Shown here: in pieces, positions 17,317 through 26,954 of the stretch
Position numbering within the stretch: position 1 is the first letter of the stretch
Layout of the letters: each line of letters opens with the position of its first letter
Assembly: GCA_934661375.1 (NCBI GenBank)
Contig: CAKUJH010000014.1
Span: 1-64,000 of the forward strand
Direction: 5' to 3'
Length of the DNA: 64,000 nucleotides
DNA from: an uncultured Victivallales bacterium
GTDB lineage: Bacteria > Verrucomicrobiota > Lentisphaeria > Victivallales > UBA1829
Notes under the pieces: model-generated
Seen by the model: only the letters and a program-made list of their open reading frames with translations
Told to the model about the DNA's origin: nothing
Databases searched by the model: none
Translations under genes and position numbers: made by a program

Positions 17317-18663
17317 ATGCAAACAGAAAAAGAAAATATTCCGGAATCTTTTATGATCCGCGACCCGGAAGCGGTTTTTGAAGCGGCGTTTCAAGCCAGC
17401 TGGGACAAACTTGCCGACGGAGCTGTTCTGACGGATACGGAAGGAACACGGGTTCAGATTCTTTCGCGCGGCGAATGGAACCACGAAGCCGGACCGGATT
17501 TCCGGAATGCCAAAATCCGCCGTCATGGAAAAATTCTGCGCGGCGACATCGAACTGCACCGGAAAAGTTCCGATTACATCCGGCACGGTCATCTTGCCGA
17601 CGCCGCATATGACAACGTGATTCTGCATGTGGTTACAGAAGACGACCTTGCAGGAAAAGTCAACGGGACAGCTCTTGCCCATATCCCGACCTGCCGTCTT
17701 TCCCCGGAAGCCGCCGAACGCCGGGCGGGAACTGCCTGCCGCTGCCGGATTTTTCCTTATATGTGCAGAGAACAGCTGCGGAATTTTTTCAATGACGCAG
17801 GGCAGGAACGGCTTCAGCTGAAAAGTGCTGTCATCCTGGAAAAAATGATTTGCAGCGGAACTGGGCCGGCATTCCGTCAGGCATTGTTCCGGGCGGCGGG
17901 ATACAAGCGCAATCAGGACGAATTTCTGGAACTGTTCCGGCGTCTGGAAAAATATCCGCCGGAAATTTTTGAAACCCATTTTGAAGCGCTGCTCTGGGGC
18001 GAATCCTCCCTGCTGCCGGATCCGGCAAATGAGGAACTGCCGGAATGCAGCCGTCAGCAGGTGCGCCGTCTCTGGGATGAGTTCTGGTCCATCCGGCTGG
18101 AAGCGGAAACGCCGATTCACTGGCACCGCGATTCCGTCCGCCCGCTCAATACGCCGGAACGGCGTATCGCCATGATTGCGGCATTCGTCCGGAAATTCAC
18201 CGTGGATCCACTGCCGTCATTGGCTGCGGAGCTGGCGGCATCCGGGCGGCGGGATTTTCTGGACAGACTCCGGAAAAACATGTCGTTCACCGATCCGTTC
18301 TGGGATTGCCGCTGTACCTTCCAATCTGCGGAACTGCCCCGGAAAGCCGCCGTGCTGGGACAGGACCGCGCGGAAACGCTGCTCATTGATGTGGTGACGC
18401 CCGCCCTTCTGGCATACGCAAAACTGAACGGGACAAGTCTGCCGGAAAACCAAGCCGCCGCGCTGCTGCCGCTGCTTGCCGCCCAGAGGAACAACCGGGT
18501 GTTCAAGAATGCGGTCCGCCGCTGGCTGCCGGAAAATGATGACCGGCTGAAGATTTTCGATCATGCCGCCGCAGTGCAGGGATGTCTGCACATTTACAAA
18601 CAGTATTGTGCCGACACCGCCGGCGACTGTGTTTCGTGTCTGCTGGCAAATTCGCCGAACTGA
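17317..18663 (+). CDS. DUF2851 family protein
   Basis: This 448-residue protein matches the DUF2851 family known mainly from Bacteroidetes and the PVC group. The diagnostic block is GDIELHRKSSDYIRHGHLAD (about residues 72-91) followed by YDNVILHVV. A Cys-rich end (CLHIYKQYCADTAGDCVSCL) is visible. The function is unknown; the fold has been likened to nucleases, but nothing in the sequence proves that. It is divergent from the protease gene, with about 50 bases between their starts. Confidence 0.8.
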   Translation: MQTEKENIPESFMIRDPEAVFEAAFQASWDKLADGAVLTDTEGTRVQILSRGEWNHEAGPDFRNAKIRRHGKILRGDIELHRKSSDYIRHGHLADAAYDNVILHVVTEDDLAGKVNGTALAHIPTCRLSPEAAERRAGTACRCRIFPYMCREQLRNFFNDAGQERLQLKSAVILEKMICSGTGPAFRQALFRAAGYKRNQDEFLELFRRLEKYPPEIFETHFEALLWGESSLLPDPANEELPECSRQQVRRLWDEFWSIRLEAETPIHWHRDSVRPLNTPERRIAMIAAFVRKFTVDPLPSLAAELAASGRRDFLDRLRKNMSFTDPFWDCRCTFQSAELPRKAAVLGQDRAETLLIDVVTPALLAYAKLNGTSLPENQAAALLPLLAAQRNNRVFKNAVRRWLPENDDRLKIFDHAAAVQGCLHIYKQYCADTAGDCVSCLLANSPN

Positions 18664-18668
18664 ACAGG

Positions 18669-20300
18669 TTATTCTTTGCCGAACCAATGGTAAATGCGGA
18701 ACAGTTTTCTGCGGAATCCGGCGGGGAGTCTGCGGAAAAGCGCGTTCAGTTTGCGGAAAAACGGCACAGGGGATTCTCCGTCCGGAAGGGGTTCGATCCG
18801 GTAACGGGCGGACTGTGTCTCATACTGTTCCAGTGCCGCCGTCAGACTGCGGAGTTCTTCCGAACCTGCCGGATTCTGCAGCTGATTCAGATCCGCTTTG
18901 CCGTCGATGATCTGTACGGTGCGGAAGCCGCGGGCGCAGTACCAGCGGAACGCCGCTTCGTTGGGTGTCAGCACGGCATCCGCCAGCTGCAGGACATGAT
19001 CCAGAATCAGCCAGTTCTGCAAACTGCCCGATTCGAGTTCGGCATGAGGCGGAGCTGTCCGCAGAAGCCAGGCTTCGGCTCCGGCATCCCGGATTGCCAG
19101 AATATCCCAGACCAGTTTTTCCGGGTTGCAGTCATCCGCACATAGAATGACCGCATCCGGTTTCTGCGCAGAGATCAGCCGGGACCATTCCTGCCAGCGC
19201 AGTTCAGAAATCTTCGGTTCTTCCGGCGCAATGATTTCCGTTTTCGCAGTGAAAGACACCTCTGTTCCGGGAACAAGACCGATTTTCCGGAAGGGGCGGG
19301 CATGACTGTTTTTTTCTTTTTCCCCGGTAAGCATCTGCGGCAGAGTTTCATCCTTGTCCTGGAAAAAGGTGCGGAAGGCGCGGAACAGCGGCAGGGGATC
19401 CCGGCAGTTCTGAAACAACGCAGCAAATGCCTGTATGCGGTCGGATTCCCGCAAATACCGCATCCAGCGCAAAACATATTCATACAGCAGTTTCTGTTCC
19501 TGCCGGTCAAACAGTGCGCAGTACCGTTCCCATACCTGCTGCTTTCCCAGAAAACTTTTCACGGTCCGGATTGCACAGAATGGAGACTGCCGGTGCAGAA
19601 ATTTTTCCAAGGTCGTTTTCCCTGCACTGGATACCCCGGAATCCAGCGAATAGAGATAGCCGGTTTCCTGCAGCGGCACATAGCTTTCCGCAAAAAAGGA
19701 CAGCATGGAAAAAAGACAGAAATCTTCCGCCATGGTGCAGTATTCCTGCGGCAGAAACGGCATGGCGCGATGACACAGATTCGCACGGTACAGCTTTCCC
19801 CATACTGACCAGGAAAAACGGTTTTCGCCGAAACAGGTTTCAAAAATCCGGCGACCGGTCAGTTTTTGCGGAAACGGTTTCAGATTTTTCCGGACGTGCC
19901 GGATATACCGGGCAGGCAGTTCCGCATTTCCGGCATCCGGTTCCGCCGCGAAATGAACAATGTCCGCCTGTTCCCGTTCCGCAGTCTGAAATGCTGCCGC
20001 CAGAATTCCCGCGTTCAGCCGGTCATCGGAATCCAGGAACAGAATGTATTTCCCCGTGGCGTTGGCAATACCGGAAGCACGGGCTGCCAGCAGACCCCGG
20101 TTCTGCGGATGGGTGATGACCCGGATTCGGGCATCCCGTTCCGCATATTGCCGGAGGATGGCGGGAGATTCATCCGTGGAAGCATCATCAACCGTGATGA
20201 CTTCAATCTTTTCCAGCGGCTGCTCCAGCACGGAGTCCAGACAGCGCGGCAGAAACGGTGCCGTGTTGCAGACCGGAATCAGAATGGAAATATCAGGCAT
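18669..20300 (-). CDS. Family 2 glycosyltransferase with unknown C-terminal domain
   Basis: This 543-residue protein starts at ATG 20300, preceded by GGGGGAG; the longer frame to 20399 lies inside the neighbour. The N-terminal 250 residues form a GT-A domain: ISILIPVCNTAPFL, VITVDDASTDES, and the metal-binding DSDD in YILFLDSDDRL. The remaining ~290 residues are not recognised, though one part (PDAVILCADDCNPEKLVWDI) looks like a second Rossmann-type domain. It is the last gene of the export operon and probably adds a sugar to the exported glycan. Confidence 0.82.
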   Translation of the reverse strand: MPDISILIPVCNTAPFLPRCLDSVLEQPLEKIEVITVDDASTDESPAILRQYAERDARIRVITHPQNRGLLAARASGIANATGKYILFLDSDDRLNAGILAAAFQTAEREQADIVHFAAEPDAGNAELPARYIRHVRKNLKPFPQKLTGRRIFETCFGENRFSWSVWGKLYRANLCHRAMPFLPQEYCTMAEDFCLFSMLSFFAESYVPLQETGYLYSLDSGVSSAGKTTLEKFLHRQSPFCAIRTVKSFLGKQQVWERYCALFDRQEQKLLYEYVLRWMRYLRESDRIQAFAALFQNCRDPLPLFRAFRTFFQDKDETLPQMLTGEKEKNSHARPFRKIGLVPGTEVSFTAKTEIIAPEEPKISELRWQEWSRLISAQKPDAVILCADDCNPEKLVWDILAIRDAGAEAWLLRTAPPHAELESGSLQNWLILDHVLQLADAVLTPNEAAFRWYCARGFRTVQIIDGKADLNQLQNPAGSEELRSLTAALEQYETQSARYRIEPLPDGESPVPFFRKLNALFRRLPAGFRRKLFRIYHWFGKE

Positions 20301-20317
20301 GGTCAGTTCTCCCCCGG

Positions 20318-22441
20318 TCAGAGTTTCTGCTCCTCGTCCTTCCACGGATGGAACGAACGGTAAATCCGTTTGGCGCGGTACAGACAGTCCAGCAGACATT
20401 TCAGCTGTCCGAACAGCAGATTGGCAGTGAAGGAATCTTTCCGGATCAGTTTCTGCAAGGCAAAATAAAGCCGGATGACACAGCCGAACAGAATATTGTT
20501 TTTACGGCGAACGGCGATTTCTTCATTCAGGATACTTTCCCGGTAAGCGGGTGAACACTGCATCGCGGAAATGCCGGTCAGGATTTCATTATTCTGCAAA
20601 CGAAGCATTGCCAGCTGCTGTTCCGGAGAGTATTCGGGCAGGGCGAGTTCCGCCGGCTCTGCGCCGTTTTCCAGATACTGAAACAGCCCGGTCCAGCGTC
20701 TGCCGACCGACGCATTGTCAAAATGACGCAAGGCTTCGGAAGCCTTCCGGCTCAGGATATGCAGACGTTCCGGATTTTCGAACAGTTCCATCACCCGCTG
20801 CGCCATGGCGGCGCAGTCCTGTTTGGGAACCATGAGTGTGCCGTATTCCTCTTTCGCGGCTTCCAGATACGGCATGGAGAAGGCAATGGTCGGAACGCCG
20901 TACGCTTTGGCTTCCATCATGGTCATGGGATATCCTTCCACGGCAGACGGCATCAGATGAATTGCCGCACGGGAAAGATATTTGGCGACTTCCCCAGTGA
21001 ATCCGGTGAACTCAACGGTTTCTTCCAGTCTGTGCGAACGGATATATTCCCGGATGAATTTTTCATATTCGGGATGCGGGAACGCCCCCAGCATCAGCAG
21101 CCGCACATCCGGATATTTTTTCCGCACAATTTTCACCACTTGCAATGCGGCTTCGACTCCTTTGCCGGGAATCATGCGGGCTATGAAGATCAGGGTTCTG
21201 CCCTTCTGTTCCGGCTGTGGGAAATCCTTCTGCGGTTCAAAAGTGAGCGGATTCGGCAGGTAACGGGCATGAATGCCGCGCAGATTCCACAGATACTCAT
21301 CCGGACGGGAAAGGCAGGTTACAATATCCGCGCCGGAATAGACTTTCTCCCGCAGCGTCAGCAGTTCAGGTCTCGCCCCGTAATATACGAAGGAAAACGT
21401 GTTGTGTTCCATGGCGATGGTGCGGATACCCAGCTGACGCGCCGCCAGCAGGTCATAATACGTGATTTCCAGAAAATGGTCAATAAAAATACAGGTGTCA
21501 ACCTGCCGTTTCCGCAGCTGTTCCTGCACGGAATGCCAGCGTCTGTAATAATCCGCCGGCAAAACCACCGTCTCCGCCTGCTCCGGCAGCGGATAATCAC
21601 CCGCTCTGCGCGGACTGCACTGAAACAGCGTGATTTCCAGTCCGGGATTCTGTTTCAGCCAGAGTTGAATCAGCAGAGATGCGCAGCGTTCCGCACCGCC
21701 CGCCCGCAGTGCCCAGCAGAAAACCGCGATCCGGCGGACTGGTCCCGGATGCGGCACCGGAGACGGCAGCGGCGGCAGGGTCAGCAGCTTTTCCGGATGC
21801 CGCGTGAAAAAATTATGCAGGACCAATGACAGGTCGAACCAGTTCCGCAGCTGTTCCAGGGACGCTCCCGTTTCCAGTGCGGCGTCCATCAGGGAATCTT
21901 CATACCGCAGAAAGCGGCTCAGCAGGACATTCCGATCCGGGAAAGTCTGTTTTTTCAGCCAGTCTTCCGCCTGGGAACAATTGCCGCAGACCGCCGCAAC
22001 CGTCTCCGGATCATAATGTCGGTTTGTACGCGCAATGCAGGCGTTCACCGGCAGGAACAGCATCATCGTCAGATCGGGACAGGGAGTCTGCATCCAATCC
22101 GGAATTCCGTTTTTCAGCAGTTCCAGCAGCGCGGATTTGCGGAGCAGCGCACCGTTCAGCAGAGGCGCAATGCGGTAACGTTCCATCAGTTGAGGAAGCG
22201 GCAGAACCACGGGTTCTTCCAGCTGTTCCTCTTTTTCACTGGCGACATGCGGCAGCGGCAGGATCAGTTCCGCTGTCCGCGGCGCATTTTTCAGCATCCG
22301 GAGAACGCGCTTTTCATTGACGTCTTCCCCTTCCGATGCGAAATACAGGAACTGCCCCGGCAGGGAACGCATTTGTTCCGCCGGTTCCAGCCGGCGTCCG
22401 GCTGAATTTTTCAGGCGGACAACTGAAAACGGGCTGCGCAT
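20318..22441 (-). CDS. Family 4 glycosyltransferase with long N-terminal extension
   Basis: This 707-residue protein has a GT-B glycosyltransferase in residues about 245-610: AVFCWALRAGGAERCASLL, LIFIARMIPGKGVEAALQVV and the donor-site region MPSAVEGYPMTMMEAKAYG with the E-x7-E pattern. The first ~240 residues are not a known catalytic domain. Stretches such as LLNGALLRKSALLELL resemble the acceptor half of GT2 enzymes, so this may be a decayed GT2 fusion; that is speculative. A ~90-residue tail follows the catalytic domain. Confidence 0.8.
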   Translation of the reverse strand: MRSPFSVVRLKNSAGRRLEPAEQMRSLPGQFLYFASEGEDVNEKRVLRMLKNAPRTAELILPLPHVASEKEEQLEEPVVLPLPQLMERYRIAPLLNGALLRKSALLELLKNGIPDWMQTPCPDLTMMLFLPVNACIARTNRHYDPETVAAVCGNCSQAEDWLKKQTFPDRNVLLSRFLRYEDSLMDAALETGASLEQLRNWFDLSLVLHNFFTRHPEKLLTLPPLPSPVPHPGPVRRIAVFCWALRAGGAERCASLLIQLWLKQNPGLEITLFQCSPRRAGDYPLPEQAETVVLPADYYRRWHSVQEQLRKRQVDTCIFIDHFLEITYYDLLAARQLGIRTIAMEHNTFSFVYYGARPELLTLREKVYSGADIVTCLSRPDEYLWNLRGIHARYLPNPLTFEPQKDFPQPEQKGRTLIFIARMIPGKGVEAALQVVKIVRKKYPDVRLLMLGAFPHPEYEKFIREYIRSHRLEETVEFTGFTGEVAKYLSRAAIHLMPSAVEGYPMTMMEAKAYGVPTIAFSMPYLEAAKEEYGTLMVPKQDCAAMAQRVMELFENPERLHILSRKASEALRHFDNASVGRRWTGLFQYLENGAEPAELALPEYSPEQQLAMLRLQNNEILTGISAMQCSPAYRESILNEEIAVRRKNNILFGCVIRLYFALQKLIRKDSFTANLLFGQLKCLLDCLYRAKRIYRSFHPWKDEEQKL

Positions 22442-22465
22442 GGCGGACTCCTTTCCAACGGTTTC

Positions 22466-23734
22466 TTACCGTCCGTTGATACTTGCAGTGTAATCAAATG
22501 CCGCCGATGCCTGGTAAGGCATACTGACCACACCGGCATTCTGGAACGGACCTTCAATTGTTTTCATCAGTGCGGCGTTCATGACGTAATCCAGTATTTC
22601 ACCGTCTTTTTCCGCATACAGATTAATGATGTACTGATCCGGGTAGAACGGGTTGCGCGGCAGACGGAAACAGACTTTGTTCGAGCCTTTGCCGAAACGG
22701 GAAAGCATTCCCAGGTTCCGCAGGTTGATGGAAGCGACCCGGACATCCGCGGAAGAATAAACTGCGGCTTCGATCTGCACGTCGCCTTCCAGATCCCGCT
22801 GACATTCGAACTCGATTTCCATGACCAGTTCCTGCCCCATCGGCAGCAGTGCGGCCTTGACGCCGGACCCGGTTCCGATACGGCAGCCGGAAAAACGCAG
22901 TGCGCCCGTGCCGCTGCGGTCTGTCCGTTCAATCAGCGGCATTCCGGTGAACTGTTCCCGTTCCTCAATATATTTCGCGGCGGTTTCCGCAATGCCGCCG
23001 AAGTGCATCATGCGTCCATGATTCAGCAGCAGTCCCTTGTTGCAGAGCAGCTGAACTGCGCCCAGATTGTGGCTGACAAACAGGATGGTCCGTCCGCTGT
23101 CGGATGAAATATCCCGCATTTTGGCAACGCATTTTTTCTGAAATTCGGCATCGCCCACAGACAGGACTTCATCGACCACCAGAATTTCGGGATCCAGATG
23201 TGCCGCCACTGCAAATGCCAGGCGTACATACATGCCGCTGGAATAGCGTTTGACCGGAGTATCCAGAAATTTTTCCACCCCGGAAAAATCTACAATCGCA
23301 TCAAACTTCGCTTTGATTTCCGAACGGGTCATTCCCAGAATCGAACCGTTCAGAAAAATGTTCTCGCGTCCGGTGAGTTCCGGATGAAATCCGGTGCCGA
23401 CTTCCAGCAGAGACGCCGCCCTGCCGCGCATGGTGATCCGTCCTTCCGTCGGTGTGGTGATCCGGCTCAGCAGTTTCAGCAGAGTGGATTTGCCCGATCC
23501 GTTGTGTCCGATAATGCCCAGACGATCCCCCTGATTCAATTCGAACGAAACGTCCCGCAGCGCCCAGAAATCTTCCAGCTCCAGACTCACGTCATAGGGC
23601 TTGAAGGGGTTTCTCAGCCGCCGGAGAACGGTTCTGCCGATTTCGGTCAGGTACTCATTGAACCGGGCATACTCGCTGCTGCGGTGTCCGATGATATATT
23701 TTTTGCCGAGATGTTCCGTTTTGACTGCCAGCAT
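22466..23734 (-). CDS. wzt: Polysaccharide ABC exporter ATP-binding protein (Wzt-like)
   Basis: The 422-residue protein is the ATPase of an O-antigen or capsule-type exporter. Walker A is GHNGSGKST (about residues 76-84), the signature is YSSGM, and Walker B is EILVVDEVLSVGD. The long N-terminal segment before the P-loop is usual for this subfamily. The C-terminal ~170 residues form a Wzt_C-type beta-sandwich, which in characterised exporters reads the glycan's terminal modification. The permease gene ends 15 bases upstream. Confidence 0.9.
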   Translation of the reverse strand: MLAVKTEHLGKKYIIGHRSSEYARFNEYLTEIGRTVLRRLRNPFKPYDVSLELEDFWALRDVSFELNQGDRLGIIGHNGSGKSTLLKLLSRITTPTEGRITMRGRAASLLEVGTGFHPELTGRENIFLNGSILGMTRSEIKAKFDAIVDFSGVEKFLDTPVKRYSSGMYVRLAFAVAAHLDPEILVVDEVLSVGDAEFQKKCVAKMRDISSDSGRTILFVSHNLGAVQLLCNKGLLLNHGRMMHFGGIAETAAKYIEEREQFTGMPLIERTDRSGTGALRFSGCRIGTGSGVKAALLPMGQELVMEIEFECQRDLEGDVQIEAAVYSSADVRVASINLRNLGMLSRFGKGSNKVCFRLPRNPFYPDQYIINLYAEKDGEILDYVMNAALMKTIEGPFQNAGVVSMPYQASAAFDYTASINGR

Positions 23735-23749
23735 AATGTTGTCCCCCGC

Positions 23750-24574
23750 TTAAATGAAATCGGCGAAATCGTTTTCCATTTTCCGGAAAAACCAGATGCC
23801 CGCCGCAAAGATTACCACTGAAAACACCGCCGCGCAAACCACCGGTCCGGCGGTCAGCGGAGAATCGAACAGACACCAGCGGACGCCGTCCACAATGCCG
23901 ACCACCGGATTGCAGGCATATGCCGCGCGCCATTTTTCCGGAACCACGGAACTCGAAAAACCGATCGGGGAAATATACAGTCCCAGCTGCACCACAAACG
24001 GAACCACATACTGAAAATCCCTGTATTTGACGTTCAGGGCGGATACGATGTAAGTCGTTCCCAGCGCGAGCAGAATTCCCGGCAGCAGGAACAGCGGCAG
24101 GAACACCACATGCCAGGACGGCAGAAAACCGTACCACACAAACAGCAGAGCAAACAGCACTGCGTTGATCAGCATTTCCACCAGTGCCATGATGATGCGC
24201 GCCGTGGGGATGATGATCCGCGGGAAATACACTTTGGAAATCAATGCCTGATTGCCCACCAGAGCATCGCTTCCGGTCAGAATCGTCCCGCTGATGAACT
24301 GCCACGGCAGCATTCCGGCAAACACCATCAATACATACGGTACTCCTGCATCAGACGGCAGTTTGGCGATTTTTCCGAAGATGACCGCAAACACCGCCAT
24401 GGTTGCCAGCGGCCGGATCAGCGACCACAGAATCCCTACGGCTGTCTGTTTGTAGCGGACTACAATATCACGCCATGCCAGAGTGAAAAAAAGTTCCCGG
24501 TAATTCCAGAAATCGCGCAAATAAAGCATGTTGGCGTTCTTTGCTTCGATCAGCAGCACATTATCGGATTTCAT
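23750..24574 (-). CDS. wzm: Polysaccharide ABC exporter permease (Wzm-like, ABC-2 type)
   Basis: ATG 24574 is chosen (GGGAG just upstream; the frame is open to 24643 but that part lies over the promoter). The 274-residue protein has about six membrane segments and the ABC-2 signatures RDIVVRYKQTAVGILWSLIRPL and LNVKYRDFQYVVPF. It pairs with the adjacent Wzt-like ATPase to export an undecaprenyl-linked polysaccharide. No Wzx or Wzy gene is present, consistent with the ABC-dependent route. Confidence 0.9.
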   Translation of the reverse strand: MKSDNVLLIEAKNANMLYLRDFWNYRELFFTLAWRDIVVRYKQTAVGILWSLIRPLATMAVFAVIFGKIAKLPSDAGVPYVLMVFAGMLPWQFISGTILTGSDALVGNQALISKVYFPRIIIPTARIIMALVEMLINAVLFALLFVWYGFLPSWHVVFLPLFLLPGILLALGTTYIVSALNVKYRDFQYVVPFVVQLGLYISPIGFSSSVVPEKWRAAYACNPVVGIVDGVRWCLFDSPLTAGPVVCAAVFSVVIFAAGIWFFRKMENDFADFI

Positions 24575-24614
24575 AAGCTCCCTTTTGATTTCGATTCTCA
24601 GAATATTTTCGGTT

Positions 24615-24643
24615 AATATACACCGGAACCCCTGCCAATACAA
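24615..24643 (-). promoter_or_regulatory. Promoter for the polysaccharide export operon
   Basis: On the minus strand, TTGTAT (24643-24638) and TATATT (24620-24615) are spaced 17 bases, about 40 bases upstream of wzm. It would drive all four genes down to 18669. Confidence 0.45.
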
Positions 24644-24695
24644 GCCGCACCCGCCGGATTCGGCCGGTTATCTGCCGGATTTTCACGCTTTCCGT

Positions 24696-24723
24696 TTGAT
24701 TTTTTTCATCCGCACATTATCTT
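24696..24723 (+). promoter_or_regulatory. Promoter for lipoprotein gene
   Basis: TTGATT (24696-24701) and TATCTT (24718-24723) with a 16-base spacer. The TTGATTTTTTTCA context resembles the bamA and pal promoters. Confidence 0.45.
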
Positions 24724-24750
24724 ACTGTATTTTGGAAAGGATTTCTGTTT

Positions 24751-25185
24751 ATGCTGAAAAAGATTGCTCTGATACTTCTGTTCTGCTCTCTGGTCCCGCT
24801 GACCGGCTGCCGCTCCTGGTTTCAGGAGGACGACCGGCCGGTTCCGACCGAACCGCCTTATGCCGTTTCTCCCGCGGAAACGGAAAAAATCTATTCCGAA
24901 ACGGATGCTGTCAACGCTGCGGTCAGCGCGGTTTCCCTGCGTCTGGCGGTTTCCGGCACCGGTCCCTTTCAGGTGCTGCCGGTGAACGGCAGAACCACTC
25001 CATTGGGATTTCAGGTCATCCGTTCTTTATATAATATGAAACAGGCGCAGTCTTCCGCCCCGCACGTTCTGAATTGGGAGGATTCCCGCAATGAACAGGG
25101 ACAATGGCGGATCCGGCTGGTACGGGATGGACGGATTTTTTTCGAAAAAATTTTGCAGATAAAGGAAATGCAGCATGGAAAATGA
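24751..25185 (+). CDS. Predicted lipoprotein of unknown function
   Basis: The 144-residue product starts MLKKIALILLFCSLVPLTGC, a lipoprotein signal with lipobox LTGC (Cys20). The mature part is small and soluble, with an N-terminal stretch rich in Pro and Glu. I recognise no family. GGAAAGG precedes the ATG. The next gene starts 10 bases before its stop, so the two are translationally coupled. Confidence 0.8.
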   Translation: MLKKIALILLFCSLVPLTGCRSWFQEDDRPVPTEPPYAVSPAETEKIYSETDAVNAAVSAVSLRLAVSGTGPFQVLPVNGRTTPLGFQVIRSLYNMKQAQSSAPHVLNWEDSRNEQGQWRIRLVRDGRIFFEKILQIKEMQHGK

Positions 25186-26548
25186 GAAACAGACAGCCGG
25201 AAAAATTGTCCGTGTGCTGAAATCCGGAACGGCGGCGGGAATTCTTGCCGCTTTGGCAGTGCTTGCCGTGTTTATTCTGGCGGCGACGTATTTGAGATCC
25301 CTTTTCTTCGGGATCATTCTGGCGATTTTCCTGCTGCCGCTCGAAAAATTTTTTGAATGCCATGTCTTTCAATGGCGCTGGATGCAGACTCTCTGCGCGG
25401 TTCTTGGCTGGCCGTGGCTTCAGGTCAGCAAACTGATTGACCGGGTTGCCGGAAAAGTCCCGACTCCTGCGGAAATCGCCGAACGGCGGCGGAAACGTCT
25501 GATCCTGAGTTCTTCGGTCTGCGCTTTCGCGGTTTTCCTGATTGCGCTGACTGCGGTTTCCTGTCTGGTTTTTGCCGGCGGAAAATTTGCCGCAAGCAAT
25601 ATGAAGGAGAAAATGACGGATTTCGGCAAGGATAATCCGCGCATTCAGAAAATTGTGGAGCAGGGGTCCCGGATTTTGGTGCAGATTCTCCCGGATGTTC
25701 CCAAATCGGATTCCGGCGGAGAAACTCCGGAGATTACCTTGCAGAGCCTTTGGAAAACCGCGCTGGATTATGTCAGATCGCATATCCGGGAACTGGCGAA
25801 ACCGATCCTGAGCAAAGGCGTCAGCATCCTCTCGGCAGCTGCCGCAGTGGTTGCTTTTCTTGGTTCTTTTGCTCTTAATCTGCTGCTGGGTATTTTCTTC
25901 TTTTTCTTTTTTCTGCAGCACATGGCATTGTTCCGGACCGGTGACAGCGGCGGGGAGAGCATCGGACACTGGTGCGTCCGCGGTGTGTTCGGTTCGCGCT
26001 GGATGCCGGCTGTTTCCAGCACCGCCAAGACGGAGGCTGTGGAGATTATTGACCGGATTGTCCTGATGCTCAATAAATGGATTCTCGGTTATCTCTGGAT
26101 CATCATCATAGAAACAATTCTTTATACAGGACTGTTTTACCTGTTCAGTGTTCCTTACGCACCACTGCTGGCATTGCTGGCGGGTCTGACCATTCTGCTG
26201 CCGTTTCTTGGGCCCATCGGCAGTTTTCTGCTGACGGTAACGGTCTGTCTGCAGTTCTGTGCGCCGGGGGAGCGTGCGGGAACTCTGATCGGGGCTGCAT
26301 TTTCCTATTGTCTGATCAACGGACTGCTGGAACAGTTTTTCCTGTATCCGAAACTGATCGGCAATGCCATCGGGCTGACTACGCTGGAAACCATTATCGT
26401 GGTGCTGCTGGGCGGTCTGGCGGCGGGCATCCCCGGCATGATTTTCGCGATTCCCGCGGCGGGATGCCTGAAATATCTGATTCCGAAAATCTACCATGCA
26501 GTTCATGTTACTGTGAATCAGGACCTGCCGAAAGGAGATGTTCCATGA
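25175..26548 (+). CDS. AI-2E family transporter (PerM-like membrane protein)
   Basis: The 457-residue protein has about eight membrane segments, including a paired helix near the N-terminus (residues 20-55) and a C-terminal block with the family signature (LTILLPFLGPIGSFLLTVTV, then LIGNAIGLTTLETIIVVLLGG). Members have been linked to autoinducer-2 export or sodium/proton antiport; the substrate cannot be read from sequence. The region between residues ~60 and ~110 is an unusually basic cytoplasmic loop. It overlaps crcB as ATGA. Confidence 0.8.
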   Translation: MENEKQTAGKIVRVLKSGTAAGILAALAVLAVFILAATYLRSLFFGIILAIFLLPLEKFFECHVFQWRWMQTLCAVLGWPWLQVSKLIDRVAGKVPTPAEIAERRRKRLILSSSVCAFAVFLIALTAVSCLVFAGGKFAASNMKEKMTDFGKDNPRIQKIVEQGSRILVQILPDVPKSDSGGETPEITLQSLWKTALDYVRSHIRELAKPILSKGVSILSAAAAVVAFLGSFALNLLLGIFFFFFFLQHMALFRTGDSGGESIGHWCVRGVFGSRWMPAVSSTAKTEAVEIIDRIVLMLNKWILGYLWIIIIETILYTGLFYLFSVPYAPLLALLAGLTILLPFLGPIGSFLLTVTVCLQFCAPGERAGTLIGAAFSYCLINGLLEQFFLYPKLIGNAIGLTTLETIIVVLLGGLAAGIPGMIFAIPAAGCLKYLIPKIYHAVHVTVNQDLPKGDVP

Positions 26549-26922
26549 AATTGGTTCTGCTGATCGGTGCTGCCGGATTCATCGGTACTTTGCTGCGTTT
26601 CGGCTGTACGCGTATGGTGGATCATCTGCTGCCGGGATTTCCCTGGGGAACGTTGTGTGTCAATATCGCGGGAGCATTTCTGGCTGGCTTTCTGTTTGTG
26701 TACTGCCGGGCAAGATTTCAGCAGTATGAAGTTTATTTCCCGGTGGTGTTCATCGGTTTCCTGGGCGCGTTCACAACGTTCAGCACGTTCGCCCTGGAAA
26801 GCATACGTTTCCTGACAGATGCGCAGTACATCCGTTTCTTCGGCAACGTATTGCTGCAGAACGGGACGGGATTATTTGCCGCCGGTGCCGGCTTTCTGCT
26901 TGCACGGCATCTGGTTGCGTGA
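26545..26922 (+). CDS. crcB: Fluoride channel CrcB/Fluc
   Basis: CrcB forms a dimeric channel that exports fluoride. The 125-residue protein has four membrane helices and the family motifs GTLLRFGCTR, GTLCVNIAGAFLAGF and GFLGAFTTFSTFALE (the phenylalanine-box and sodium-site region). AAAGGAG lies 7 bases upstream of ATG 26545. No fluoride riboswitch is possible in the 4-bp overlap with the upstream gene, so expression follows the operon. Confidence 0.93.
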   Translation: MKLVLLIGAAGFIGTLLRFGCTRMVDHLLPGFPWGTLCVNIAGAFLAGFLFVYCRARFQQYEVYFPVVFIGFLGAFTTFSTFALESIRFLTDAQYIRFFGNVLLQNGTGLFAAGAGFLLARHLVA

Positions 26923-26954
26923 GACGGGAATGTAAACAGAAAGCGGGGGTCGGC

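Noticed and set aside
25016..26506. 496-codon minus-strand frame opposite the PerM-like gene
   Set aside because: Low-complexity Gln/Arg/Asn-rich shadow of a gene with clear membrane segments and family motifs.
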